Shown: positions 33,100 to 44,794, numbered from the stretch's first letter. The stretch: DNA of 64,000 bases from Iris pallida (GCA_029216955.1 JANAVB010010791.1:4246158-4310157), one strand, 5' to 3'. Notes: generated by a model from the letters alone, not told the origin. Made by a program: numbers and translations.

Positions 33100-34048
33100 C
33101 GACGGAATTTTACATTGAGCGACGGTTTAGCGACGGAATATCCGTCGCTAACTGGAGAATTTTACATTGAGCGACGGTTTAGCGACGGAATATCCGTCGA
33201 CCTGGTTCTGTTTGATATCAATAAATTTTGCAGTTAGCGACGGATTGGCGACTAACTTACGGCGGACTGGCGACAAAGTCCCGACGGACTATCCGTCACT
33301 AACTGTAGGAATTCAATTTTTCGACTGATTGGCGACGGAATATCCGTCGCTACCTGGAGAATTTTACCTTGAGCGACGGTTTAGCGACGGAATGTCCGTC
33401 GACCTGGTTCTGTTTTGATGTCCATAAATTTTGCAGTTAGCGACGGATTGGGGACTAACTTACGGCGGACTGGCGACAAAGTCCCGACGGAATATCCGTC
33501 GCTACCTGGAGAATTTTACAGTTAGCGACGGTTTAGCGACGGAATATCCGTCGACATGGTTCTGTTTGATGTCCATAAATTTTGCAGTTAGCGACGGATG
33601 TTTTGTCGCTAATACGACGCTAATCCGTCGTACACCTCGGCGGATTAGCGACGGCATAACGACGACCTGCCGTATGGAAAAATCTCTGATACGCTTTTAC
33701 CGACAAATTTACGACGGATTAGCGACGGATATTGCGTATCAGAAAATCACTGATACGGTTTTGCCGACTCTTTAGCGACGGAGGTTTCCGTCGCTAACCC
33801 TATATCCTGATACATGTTTCGACAAAAGCTAGTCGGTAATCCGTCGCTATATATATTTAAATGCGCCGACGGTATTCCGTCGCTAAGTCGTCGCTGAGCG
33901 ACGGAGTAGCGACGGATATGTTTTAGCGATGAGGTTATTCCCGACTGCTGTTTTACCAAAATATCCGTCGGTAATCCGTCGGTATTTATTTTTGGCGACG
34001 GACTACCGACGGATATGGCCGTCGGTAAATCTATGTATTTTGGTAGTG
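33093..34048 (+). repeat. CACTA right subterminal and terminal repeats
   Basis: Dozens of TTAGCGACGGA and TCCGTCGCTA words. Within them is a higher-order duplication: the ~150-bp unit GCAGTTAGCGACGGATTGG...CTGGTTCTGTTTGATGTC recurs at ~33180-33330, 33360-33500 and 33515-33600. It ends TTTTGGTAGTG. Confidence 0.9.
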
Positions 34049-34814
34049 GAATGAATGATGCATTGCATGCTAGATGACCTTATATGTCCTTGTTTATACC
34101 AGTTTCTTGTTAGAAGAATGACTGGACGTGTTGTGGATGCGAGACAAACAATAATATTTGGAAGGAAAGAACGATTACTACTTGCGTGGGTCCTGTTGTG
34201 TACTTACACTCTATATTATATATATATTTATTTGAGGACGATTCCTATTTTGGATGTTATAGCCTCTTTCAGTTACCATTGAGACTCCGATATGGCACTA
34301 CGGCTATATGTATATTCCTGCCATGTTGTCTTTTATTTTGGAGATGCCTACGCTTGCGAATGTCATCCTCAAATTATATTGCATATAGGTGGTTTGACAT
34401 GATTATTATTGGTTGTCTCTATGGCTCTTGTTCAATTCATGTTATTTATTGTATTTCTTATGGCATGTATATTAAGTATCTTGCGACATCCCTCTGAGGA
34501 CCTGGTGATATCTCTAGGTTATTGCTAGTTTTTTTTCCAGATATTTGCTGAGATCTGACATACGCATATTGGGAGCTAAATCATCGGGATCTTCAGGTAT
34601 CCTTAGTTGATGACATATATCTGTTATTCTTAGTTATTTCTTTTCTTAATTCATAGTATAGTTAGTGTTGTGGATGATATTATTATGATTATGTGGACAC
34701 TTATTTCGATCTTTATAGCTTATGCATATTTGAACTGGACTAGAGTCTGGTTAAATATGTAGCTGGCATTGTGACGTATCCTAATCCTACGTATTTTGGT
34801 ACTGTGACATGACA

Positions 34815-35179
34815 ACTTACCTCACTTTTGCATCAAATGCTCATGTTAGCCATTTTTCTTGATGATGAGCAACCCTTGCTTGACTTTTCAGACTTTCTTG
34901 GTCTCTTCCTTACCATGGGAAGTCCTTCTTGATATGGTATAACCTTTTGCAATTGTCGCGTGTTGGCTCATTGTCTTGGTTTTTTCTTCTTCTAAGGTGT
35001 CTTCTCAAGCTTTATAAACTTCTTGAAGTTCTTTTAGGTCAAGGAAATTTCTTCCTCACCAGAATCCTCATCATGATTGTCAACATCGGAAGTGATCATG
35101 TGATGATTTGCCTTTAGAGCAATTGCCTTCTTCTCCTTCCCGTTCTCTTTTGTAGTGGCTTCTTCTTGATCATTGAGAT
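34815..35179 (-). pseudogene. Spacer B: antisense copia gag remnant between LTR E and LTR F
   Basis: 365 bp, paralogous to spacer A (CATGTTAGCCATTTTTCTTG, TTGACTTTTCA, CTTTCTTGGTCTCTTCCTT, GATTTGCCTTTAGAGCAATT). The minus strand reads KEKKAIALKANHH, then DNHDEDSGEEEISL, then KNFKKFIKLEK and poly-Lys. This is the linker before the zinc knuckle in copia gag, comparable with copia-1 near 16150-16000. It has stops. It starts right after an LTR end and finishes one base before TGTAACCC. Confidence 0.6.
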
Positions 35180-35623
35180 TGTAACCCTCTGTTTCTGAAT
35201 TTCCAATATATTATTATTTTTCAAAATTCCTAATTTTTTGATTTTTATTTTTGAGAAATTATTTAGAAAATATTGTTATTTTGGTAATTATAGAGAAGGA
35301 ATGACATTTTTTAATTAGCGAAGAGAGAGTGACAAGTTTAATAAATACCTAGTAATTTTTTTTGGTGGGAACTTCTTAGAATTAATTAGTTAACATATGT
35401 TTATTTTATATGTGTTTAATTAATTAGACTAAGTAGGTAGTTAGTTATAACCGCCTACTTCTAGATTATTTCTAATTAGTTAGAGGAGGAATGAATTAAG
35501 TTAAATAATAGGACTAGGTTAATTAGCATGTGATTAATAGGTGGTTAGCTAGTTATAACTAATTATTTCTAGATGGTTCCTAATTAGCATGTGGCTCTTG
35601 GGCCCTATTGCTTGACCCAGCCC

Positions 35624-35630
35624 TATAAAT
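35624..35630 (+). promoter_or_regulatory. TATA box of LTR F
   Basis: TATAAAT in a CAGCCC-TATAAATGCCC context, 445 bp inside the LTR, ahead of the GTGTCC-rich segment. Confidence 0.5.
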
Positions 35631-36742
35631 GCCCATTATTTTCTATTTGAACCAAATACCAATGAAATTCAAAGACCAAACCTATTTCCCTTTCTTAGCC
35701 ATATCCACCACTTAATGTGTCCACTTCATCTTTCTTGTGTCATGCTCATGTCCGACCCCTGCGTGCCCATATCCATTTAATTAGGACTTTCGTGTCCGAC
35801 ACATTCCCAACGTCCAAAACTAAACATAAATTCCATGATTTTCCTGTGTCCTCTGGTCAAACCTCGAGGACACGATACAATGGTGATCACCAAATTCTCG
35901 ACATCCTTCTCTTCGGGTTGCCATCATATCCATTGTAGTGCCTCACTGTGTCCAGATCGTCGTGCTGCTACCTCAATCGGGGCCTCGGTTACCTGCAACC
36001 AGATCGGGATACACCGCCGGCAGTCCTTCCCATCGTAGGTTTTAACACTCGCTCTGGGCCGATAACTGCCAGATCCGGCGAGCCACCATGCTCCATATCC
36101 CAGACTATCGGTCGTGGTCTCCACCAGACCTTGTCGCTCCATAAACCGACTCATCGTCTTCGGTCCCTAGCACCACTTGGTCCTCTCTCTACCTAATGAA
36201 ACCGAGCACCACCGCTCCTCTTCCCGTAAGTACACCCAGGGCGAGCAAACCCTCCCAGCGTCACCGCCTCGCTCTTAGATTTTCTACATCTCTACCATTT
36301 TTGGAGATGATGCCAAGAACTGCCAAATCCTATGTTCACACCGGCCTTGCAATTACTGAGCATCTGCATCTGATCCCCACCGATCTTCCAAGGCTACCAG
36401 TTAGACTGCCCCTAGAGCTAATGTGTCCTTCTCTGGACAACTCGGCTCAGTCAGGAGCTCCGACGCCTTCGACGTCTCTCCAGTCATGGTTGCTCGATTC
36501 CTCCACCGTGATCGACTCCAATCACCCCGACACCAATGCCCACCTCGACCCGTGACTCCCTGACGAAAACGTCACTATCCACCGTCGGATCTGATCCACC
36601 GTCGGATTATGATCCCCACCACCTCTCTGAGCTTCTTTCTTCCTTGCTCCAACTCGATCCCGCAATCTGACCATCCTCGTCCTCCACTACAGTTCTAGTA
36701 GGAGTTTTTCTTAACGTCTGTTCGCTATCGTGACCTTGTCGG

Positions 36743-38175
36743 TTTAGGATCGATTGTAGGAACGAGTTGTAAAGCGCAATACTCTAGAGGGGGGTGAATA
36801 ATGTAGGCAGTGGAAATTAACTATTTAAAAATGTTAGTAACAAGATCACAGATAATATATCACAGATATGTAAATAAAAAGTAGAGAGTAGAGAGCAAAC
36901 GCAAATACGAGGATGTATACGGTTTTCCTCTTGTGAGGACTAGTCCAGTCGGAAGAACTCTAGCTTCCAGTTGAATCCACTATGGAAAATCACCACAAGT
37001 TTTCATCCGAAGTTCTTGCAACTTCTACAATGCGAGCTTTGATCCGAAGTACTCGACCAACTTCAATTGTGAAGTGGGTACCTTCAATCAAGCCTCTGAT
37101 TACAACCACTCTGAAACTTCTAGACCGTACCGTACTGGCAAATCGACTAGAGGATTGTAACTGGCTTGGGATTTGAAAATAAAAGCTCAGAACACTTTGG
37201 AAGAAGTAGTAGGCTTATAGAGAAGAGATATGAAAGTGAAATGAGTGAGTTGAAATGATCAAAATCTTTCTCTATTTATAGTTTTTCCAATGGCAGAATT
37301 CTGACAGAATTCGGGCAGAACACTATGAGAAAATCTCGTTGGGATCCGTAACTGCAGGAGGACCAAGTTCAAAAAGCAACGTTCACTAACCGAACTCTGG
37401 CCGAATTTGGGCCGAACTCTGGCCGAGTTCTGTTTGAGTTCTGTCAGGGGTTTGTAAATCAGTTTTGGGCTTTTTTGAAAAGTCAGGCAGTTAGGAAGTA
37501 GTTTGGGATTTTGTAAGTGGTCTTGTTTTCAAAATGAAGGGGTATTTTGAAAACGTTTCTTGGGTAGCCTATTTGCCAGTACGATGCAGTGTACATCATA
37601 TTCCTAGACTCAATAAATATGCAAAATTACATTAATGAAATAGGAAAACCAAGAGCCCTTTGATGATGCCTTTCTTCAGATATTTGAGCAAGCATGAAGA
37701 TGCCTTTTTCACTTGACGGCGGTCGTCCAAAGATAAACAGATCTAGAAATCTGAATACCTTTCGGGGGCTTCGCCCCCGAACCCATGACGGGGGGCGCTG
37801 CCCCCTCGACCCCTGTCCGCTGACCGGGCAGCGGAACCCCCGATACGAGGCCCCGGATAGGTCATTAGGCGGTTCAGAGAAATCTTCTTGTATAACGCCG
37901 TCTTTGGCCCATCAATAATTCTCTATTGCATATGTCCTAGTTTGACAAAGCTTGATCATGCTTACTGCATGTCTATAAGAACATGTTAGACGAATAAAAC
38001 AATATGATATAAGCATAGCAATATGATATAGAACATTTAGGACAATGCTAATATTAGGACAATGCTAAGTTTAAGTAGCAACATGATAGTGATTACATGA
38101 ATATTAGTGATGTCATTATGTTAAACTTAATTGATTAGCCATATTCAAAAGCATGATATAATCATTGGGCTAACA
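36743..38175 (-). repeat. Copia-2 3' LTR (1,433 bp)
   Basis: Sense start TGTTAGCCCAATG at 38175. It carries a minus-strand TATA (complement of CTCTATTTATAG, ~37272-37283), GAATTCGG/GAACTCTGGCC repeats in U3 (37290-37442) and GC-rich hairpins (37761-37850). It matches 60652-62095 with a few percent differences by eye, including one extra GCAGAATTCGG unit in the right copy. The short ORFs at 36982 and 37694 recur in the other LTR and are not genes. Confidence 0.95.
37761..37850. repeat. Three GC-rich hairpins in the copia-2 LTR (repeated at 61681-61770)
   Basis: TTCGGGGGC-TTC-GCCCCCGAA is a perfect 9-bp stem. GGGGGC-GCT-GCCCCC and CCGCTG-ACCGGG-CAGCGG follow directly. Both LTRs keep them. They lie in the U3, near the sense LTR start. 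Confidence 0.85.
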
Positions 38176-38346
38176 ATCTCCCCCTTTTTGATTATGGCAA
38201 ATCCTTTAAGTTTAATATATATACAATAGATGCATGTATCACTAATAAACACATAATACTAGAATATTGTGTGCTGACGTAAACTTATTTCTCACTTAAA
38301 CTTATTTCTCCCCCTTTAACATGATCAAAAAAATAAGCTCCCCCGT
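38176..38346 (-). other. Polypurine tract and second polypurine-like pair, copia-2
   Basis: On the sense strand AAAAAGGGGGAGAT abuts the LTR start (38176-38190, complement shown), a classic copia polypurine tract. A second pair, TCTCCCCCTTTAA (38307-38318) and AGCTCCCCCGTAA (38336-38347), repeats the arrangement seen in copia-1. Confidence 0.7.
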
Positions 38347-38347
38347 A

Positions 38348-38811
38348 AGTAGAGCTAAAATGAACTCAAGCATAAGGAAATGAGAAAAAATAATCATGAT
38401 CAAGGATTAGGAGAACAGTGTAACGATAAGTGTAGAAAATTGTATAATTAAAGTATTAAAAAAAACTTATCAAAACACAACATAGTTGGTTGAACTTGAA
38501 AACTAGGAAATCAATCAATACATAATTTACCAACTAGAAATCCAAAAAATCTATCAATATAATAGGAATCAATCATTGGTCATAAATAAGTCATGAGGAA
38601 TAGAATTTCGCAGATCTAGAATATACCATAAAATAAATCAAAAAATATAATGAGATTTTTAACAATGATCTCAAAAAAATATGATTCATAATTTGCCCAT
38701 ACAAATTAGTGAATCAATTCCATAAATAATATAATCATTTAAAAAAAATAAGTATACCAGAATCTATGCAAAATCTATACCAAAGTTCATGCATTTGAAT
38801 TCAATTACCTT
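38348..38811. other. Copia-2 internal noncoding sequence left of the Tat insertion
   Basis: AT-rich, without a supported ORF. It continues at 55638 after the Tat element; the target duplication AGCAT is at 38812-38816. Confidence 0.7.
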
Positions 38812-38816
38812 AGCAT

Positions 38817-39755
38817 TTTTTGCAAAAACAAAAGTTGAAGAACTTTATTGATACAAACTTTGTAAAAGATTACAATTTGAATTCTGGGAATGGTACAACT
38901 TTAGGAATCCAATCTAGATGACGATTGCTTTATCCCTTGGACGATGTGAACTTTGAAGACGAAGCCTCTGAAGTTGAAAACAACTCTGGAATTGAAGGCA
39001 AAAAGCCTCGGAAGTTGAAGGCAAAAGCCTTAGAAGAATGCAGCAGCACTTGGGCAAGAACTCATAAACTCTCTGAACTTTGAAGTCTGATTTCTCTATA
39101 ATCTGATCTCTGATCTCTGATTATTTATCCCCTTTGAATGGAGACCTGAAACTCTATTTATAGAGTTCTGAGAAATAACTAACTTTTAGTCATTCTGGAC
39201 TGCGCATGATGGATTGCGCAGGAATTGGATTGCGCAATAATGGACTACGCAGACAGTTACTGGATCATGGGCCAACTGTCTTGGACACATGGCATCATTT
39301 GATTGAAATGCGCAAGATCGTGCATAAACAGTTGCCACGAAATGAGCAATAAATGGCATGAATGCCACGTGTATTTTGTTATTTGTGTTGATAGAACGCG
39401 CACATTGAATTGCGCTGGTTTTGGATTGCGCCAACTTGAATTGCGCAGGAAATGGATTGCGCCAACATAGATTGCGCCAACATAGATTGTGCTGCCAGCT
39501 GTCCTCGAGCGCCGTACTGCACGATTAAACGAACGGTCGCCTCGTTCTCCATGCTGTCAGCTGTCAGAAGATTTGATTTATGTCAGGTAGTGATGGTGAT
39601 TTGCCACGTCAGCCTGCGCACTTGGAAGTGCGCGCAATCTATCGTGCGCAATCTGAAGGATGCGCAATCTGATGTCTGTGCAGTTCATCTCAAAGTTGTA
39701 TTTCTTGATTTTCTGACTTTGTTGATGTGTACAACTTGATTTTTCAGGACCTACA
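38817..39755 (-). repeat. Tat element 3' LTR
   Basis: Sense start TGTAGGTCCTG at 39755, next to a polypurine tract (complement of AGACCCCCTAC, 39756-39766). Sense end is GCAAAAA at 38817, where the right LTR has TGTTTGC, so the terminal CA is altered here. Its sense TATA is the palindromic CTCTATTTATAGAG at 39152-39165. It contains a 16-bp duplication (around GGATTGCGCAGGAAT, 39211) absent from the right LTR. Confidence 0.95.
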
Positions 39756-39890
39756 AGACCCCCTACAAAGTTTTCGAAAGTTGAATTTATTTAAAATTTT
39801 GAAATACTTTGAATTTTGAATTTGAAATCAATTTGCGCAAGTAGTGAGCTGTCTGCGCAATCTGAGGGTTTAACCCATTTTTAGGCGCAA
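39196..39890. repeat. Dispersed TGCGCA / TTGCGC motif array in U3 and just outside
   Basis: About 15-18 words such as GGATTGCGCAAT, GAATTGCGCAGG, GATTGCGCCAAC, GTGCGCAATCTG and CTGCGCAATCTG occur between 39201 and 39890. They lie between the sense LTR TATA (39152-39165, minus) and the antisense-gene TATA (39919, plus). The same words recur in 40215-40440 and in ORF1 (54155-54500). Confidence 0.75.
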
Positions 39891-39918
39891 ACTAAGGCGG
39901 CCGTTTCGATTTGAAAAA

Positions 39919-39928
39919 CTATAAATAG
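39919..39928 (+). promoter_or_regulatory. TATA box of the antisense gene 1
   Basis: CTATAAATAG, ~100 bp upstream of the ATG at 40021, outside the LTR. The intervening CT-rich sequence looks like a normal plant 5' leader. Confidence 0.65.
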
Positions 39929-40020
39929 TTCTTCAATTCCTTCGAAGTGTTCTTTACTTGCTTTCTTCGTACATTTGAGAGAAAACTTCTGAGCTCTTTC
40001 TTTCTTCTCTGACGATCTCA

Positions 40021-43000
40021 ATGGCTCCTCGACGATCCTCCGCCGCTGCTAAGGGCAAGGCCTCCGCCGAGTCATCGGCTAGGGCTGCACGACGAGCTTC
40101 TCGCCATGAAACTGCTCATCCAGTAATGATAGGTAGATGACCTAATCAAAAACTCTTTTTAGAGTTTTAATTTCACTGTCTCTTCAAAATCCATCTCTTT
40201 TTAGGGATGCGATCATACTGCGCCACCCTTTTTAGGGTTCTGGTTGCAGAAATTAGTTCATTCTTCATTTTTATGAAGGACGACTCTCTGCACAATCGGG
40301 TGAACTGCGCTGACAAAAGTCAGCACAACTTGCTGATTTGCGCGAGACTGTCAGCGCAAACTGATGTCTGTTTGTTTGTGCAATCTAATATTGCGCAATT
40401 TGATTTTACGCAATCTAATATTTGTGCAAACTGAATCTTTGACTTTGACTTATACTGAAAATTTTTGTTTTCTCTGTCTGATGCAGTTAATACTAGAGAA
40501 GATCCAGAATATGAAAACTTCGTAGGGACCCTTTCAAAATCAGAATATAAAGAGGACCTATCACATGCGCACTATCCTCAATATGATCTGCCAACCTCCC
40601 GTCAGGCCATTTTGATATCCCAAGATAATGAGACACTATAATGTTTGATGAATGGACAGCCTTTGGAATCAGCAGACGCTGTCATACACAAGAAGCCATT
40701 ATTCTTGTTCGGTGAAGCTTTTGAGAAAAGTTCTCAACCGAGACCAAGGATGGAGGAAAGGATAGTCCATCAGACGGATAGATCATTCTCGATACCAAAT
40801 GTTCCACGCTGCCTCCCCTTATCCCGGTATGCTCATGCGAGCTATCCGAGGAAGATGGAATAGAACATTACACCATTCCAAGATGCCCGTCCAGGAAAAA
40901 TTTTTGTGAAGAAGGGGCCGAGCAAGAAGGATATGTTCTACAGTTCTTCAGAACGGTACAGTGTCTTGTTGAGAGGTCTGAAACCTGGTTGTATTCCGCC
41001 AGAGAATTCTTCCTTATTAATGCCCGTCAGAACTCCAATTTTCGCAAATGAATTTGCGAAGGTCGAAGGAAGATATCCTGAGCAGGACATCAGACTAACT
41101 GGATTGGTGAATCCAGATTTTAAAAGATGGAGCTGTATAGCAAATTGGATTTTGACCAAGTTTGAAAATAAACTCCAGCAAATCAACTTGTACCAAGCAG
41201 TGCATGCCACTGTCTATGGTTTTGCTACGAACCCTCACCTATTCTTGGCTCTAGCAGAGAGGTACAATTACAGAACAGGGACCTTCATGACTCCCGGCGG
41301 AGAAATCGAATTTGTACTTCATGAGCTGCAGTACATCTATTTCTTGCCAATGGGAGATGTCCCATATGAAGAATTTGTCCCAACCAATGATGAGTTGGAC
41401 AGACTCCGGAGAGAGAATGCAGAAATGGTAGCAGTCTTCGAGGAACTGCTATGTCATTATAAAATCTGTTCTCTGTTCTATAAAAGTGCTACAGCAAACA
41501 CTTGCTATTCCTCGAAATGGCTACCTTATCTGTTCCTTAACCACATTCAAGAACCGAAGACCAAGGAACATGATAGATGTTATCCTGACTTCTTTAAGCC
41601 ATTGAGCAATACAGAAGTGATGAAGTTGATGGAAGAAAGTGGCAATTTTGATAAAGAGATGAAGGATGACTATCAAAGTCCTCCTTTGAAGAAAGGAGAT
41701 ACTCTCGAAAGTTATTTGAGAGTAGGATATAGACCGATGTCAAAAGAAGCCTAATTAGCAGGGTTTCTGACACATTGGCTTCGTCAGTTTGTAGTCCCGG
41801 GATCCAGTGCTGTAGACCGCTTCCATCGCGGTGTTCTTTTTACAGCCGTTAGATTAGTCTTCGGCTATAAGATGGATCTTTTGTCAGCGATGACTTGTAA
41901 GTTGAATGCTGATCTTCGTCTATACGTCGATCTGATGCTAAAATCCAAGGGTGAAAAAGAATTTCCTTGGTTGGAATTACCGTACACATATCTATTTGGG
42001 TGGTTGCTCCTTCACCATCCCACTTTGATGGATCCCGGCATGGGACCGGTCGACGGCAGCTTTTTGCAGAGATACTCTCATGGTAAGTGGAAATACACTG
42101 CTCTGAGAGATTGTGGATATGCTCTGAACCTGAGCAAAGGATAGAACTTTTATTGCACCCCTTTTCTTGCTGGATACGAACAAATTCCAACAAATATGAT
42201 TAATTCGAAGATGCATCCTCTGAACCGTGCAGCTTTTGAGTGGTTGAAGACAATTCGACCATCCCATTTGGTGTATCGGTTTGAAGATGAATGTTATTTA
42301 GAGCCATATCTCCCCAGTCGATTTGCTCGGCAGTTCGGGTACGACCAGTTCCATGTGGGCAATACTATCACATGCCTTCAAGGAAAGGGTTTTTTGATAG
42401 ATGGGGCCCGAGCATGGGCTTATTATAATGCTCGAGATACGAAAGTGACGTTCTCGATGCCAGTAAACAGCAATCATGGCCCTCGGATGCTATTTACATA
42501 TTCAGTATTCTATACATCTTCGAACACCTTTGCTGAGAATTTCAACCTGGCAGATAGCTTTGCATCTTCAACAAGATTGAAGAGGGGAGGGGTCCTCATG
42601 TCGCTCATAGGAAATGATGAAGTACATGAGCCAGTAGATGCACCCTTGGAAGCTTCAAGGGATGTTATGTTCCCTCAAGAAGTTAACGTGCCACTACGTA
42701 TCTCTTTAAAGGTGGGCAAATCTCCAGCTAAGAAGAGGAGAAGAGAGGAGCCTCCCGCTCCAGCAGCAAAGAAGAAATTGATCTTAGATCATTCTTCTGA
42801 AAAGATTACAACTAGATCTCAATCTCGACAGCTGGCCGAGACAATCCAGCAAGAAGAGGCCACCACACCGACCTCTGTCCAAAGATAAGTCGAGACTGTA
42901 AATATAGAGAGCCCTGAGAGGCCTCTGAAAAGAAAGAAGCTGGCCCAAAGAAGAAATCGAGCCCTGTCTTTAATGGTAATGGATGCTGCAGCTGGATTAA

Positions 43001-44721
43001 CTTTGCCATCTCCCACTCCTATTTCAGAGCCTAGGAATAAAACTCCTAGTCCAGAACATGGAGAAGAGATCGAGCAGAGGAAAGATCTTGATCCGAGAAC
43101 TGAGGCCGAAGAGCCTAGAGGAAGTATTATGGAAGAAGAACAAGATGTTGTACGATCTCTTCCACCTGCTGTGGAGATGTCTCAACTTCCTCTTACTCCT
43201 AGGACCCTCCGTGAAGAAAAAGATCGCAAAGTGATTGCAGCTTTAGAAGATTGCAGCTATAGCCCGCTGGAGGATTATTGTGACAAAGCTGCAACTACCA
43301 GCAGAAATGCACCAGAAGAATATGAAGATGAAGAGAGATCTTCGTCTGAGAATATTGATGAATATATGCAAGATCTTGAAAGAGATGATGAAGAGCATAT
43401 ATCTCCTAATGCTGTTGATGATACCTTGAATCCTGAAGAGGATGTTGAAGTTCCAGAAAATGCTGCTGATACCTTAAATCCTAAAAAGGATGTTGAGGTA
43501 GAAGTATCTCCAGAAAAAGCAGCAGATGAAGAAGCTCCGGAAGAAACTCCCGCCACTGATCCTCAAGGTATAAAATGATATTAGCAATCTCCACTTAAAT
43601 AGATTGATAGCTAACGTCTTTATTTGTATTTCCTGCAGATCTTGAGACTCCTCTAGCACCTCCGACGTGCACAGACATAGTGCCTATAACGACGGTGATT
43701 GTTAGTAGCAGTCATCATTTATCCTGTGGTTCTGAAGCGGGCAGTAGCCAAGCTGTTATGGCTGAAGCTACTTCTGCTCGGCCAGAACCTATTCCAGCAG
43801 ATGATAGGCTCATTGCCGGATTCAACCATGGTAAGATAATTTACATCTTTAATCTTCTTGGATAATAGCAAACAACAGGCAAAATGACAATTTTTACTTT
43901 TTGCAGAAGAACAACCGGAAGGGGCAACTAGCTCCACTTTGGCTCCTTTGTTCAAAGAGCCTGCTATCCAGACGCTAGAGATTGAACGTCCCACGGCCTC
44001 ATCATCAACAGGAGTGGCTGCAACTCCTGGTTCTATAGCAACTAATAATCTTGTAATCCAATCATTTACCAGATGCTTTTTTGAATCTTTGAAACCTCTA
44101 GTAAATAGAATAATGGAAAAAGAGGGTACTGATTTTTTCATGGTTAGAGGTCCAACCTCTCTCTTAGTAAGAGCTATCCGGGAACAAGGTGATGAGGCTC
44201 AAGCCACTCTTCTGGATCATATTTTGAATGAATTAGAGATTTCCATCAAAAGCTATAAAGAGCTCAACCAAGGAGACGTAGAATCTCTAGTGCAGGCAGA
44301 ATTCGAGCAACTGGCTCAAGCAGCTGACATTGAAAGGGTCAATCTCCAGAATCTTTTGGAAGCCTTCTCTGCAAAATCTGCTGAATATAACTCCAAGCTG
44401 GAATCAGTAACCTTGATGGCCGTAAGAAAAGAAAAGAGAGCTGCTGAGCTGAGGGCAGAGATTGCTCGTCTCCAGAAGGAGTTAGAAGATGAAGTTGCTG
44501 ATCATCAACTTGCAACCCAACAATTCAATGCTCTGATTCAGGAGAGGGATAAATATGTGGAAGCTCATAATGCTGAAATTACTCGCCGAATGGTGGCCAT
44601 GCCTGCTTTCAATGAAGAAACCGGGATGGAAGAAGCCAGAAGGAGGGTGATGTCCACTCGTGAAGAACGGCTGCAGACTCTAAAGCAGCAGATTGATAAT
44701 CTGATAATACCTCCGTCTTAG
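40021..44721 (+). pseudogene. Antisense gene 1 of the Tat element: plant mobile domain + coiled coil, four exons
   Basis: Proposed exons: 40021-40132, 40487-43567, 43639-43830, 43907-44721. Every junction has GT..AG, the phases agree, and the sum is 4,200 nt = 1,400 codons including the TAG. Exon 2 has five in-frame stops (TAA 40639, TAG 40861, TAA 41752, TAG 42142, TAA 42886) but no frameshift. Exon 1 is basic (MAPRRSSAAAKGK). Exon 2 carries a plant mobile domain (aminotransferase-like): YNYRTGTFMTPGGEIEFVL, then FLTHWLRQFVVPGS past the third stop and DLLSAMTCKLNADLRLYVD. A Lys-rich NLS-like patch (KKRRREEPPAP) and acidic repeats (NPEEDVEVPENAADTLNP) follow; exon 4 ends in a ~150-residue coiled coil (EKRAAELRAEIARLQKELED). 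Such antisense ORFs are known in Tat elements; function unknown. Some stops could instead lie in unspliced introns. Confidence 0.85.
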
Positions 44722-44788
44722 TGGAACATTTTGTATCTTTATGTCTTTTTGAAGTACATGTGTTTTTGTAATGTCTCATATTTTGATT

Positions 44789-44794
44789 AATAAA
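44789..44794 (+). terminator. Poly(A) signal of antisense gene 1
   Basis: AATAAA 68 bp after the stop codon, preceded by T-rich upstream sequence (TTTGTATCTTTATGTC). Confidence 0.6.

Larger units (their letters stand above)
30472..34048 (+). mobile_element. CACTA (En/Spm-type) DNA transposon, 3,577 bp, TSD GAA, non-autonomous
   Basis: It begins CACTACCAAATTACGG and ends TATTTTGGTAGTG, with 3-bp duplications GAA at 30469-30471 and 34049-34051. Both ends are packed with TAGCGACGG/CCGTCGCTA subterminal motifs. The unoccupied target is present in the same window: 18081-18100 reads GGTACACGAATGAATGATG without the element. Only a short transposase-associated fragment remains, so it depends on a partner. 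It also holds GC-rich and microsatellite tracts and a large inverted repeat. Confidence 0.95.

Noticed and set aside
35717..36555. Plus-strand ORFs rich in Pro/Ser/Thr
   Set aside because: They lie in the GC-rich zone of LTR F and look like composition-driven ORFs.
37761..37850. GC hairpins read as bacterial-type terminators
   Set aside because: The setting is a plant LTR; there is no T-tract and no operon.
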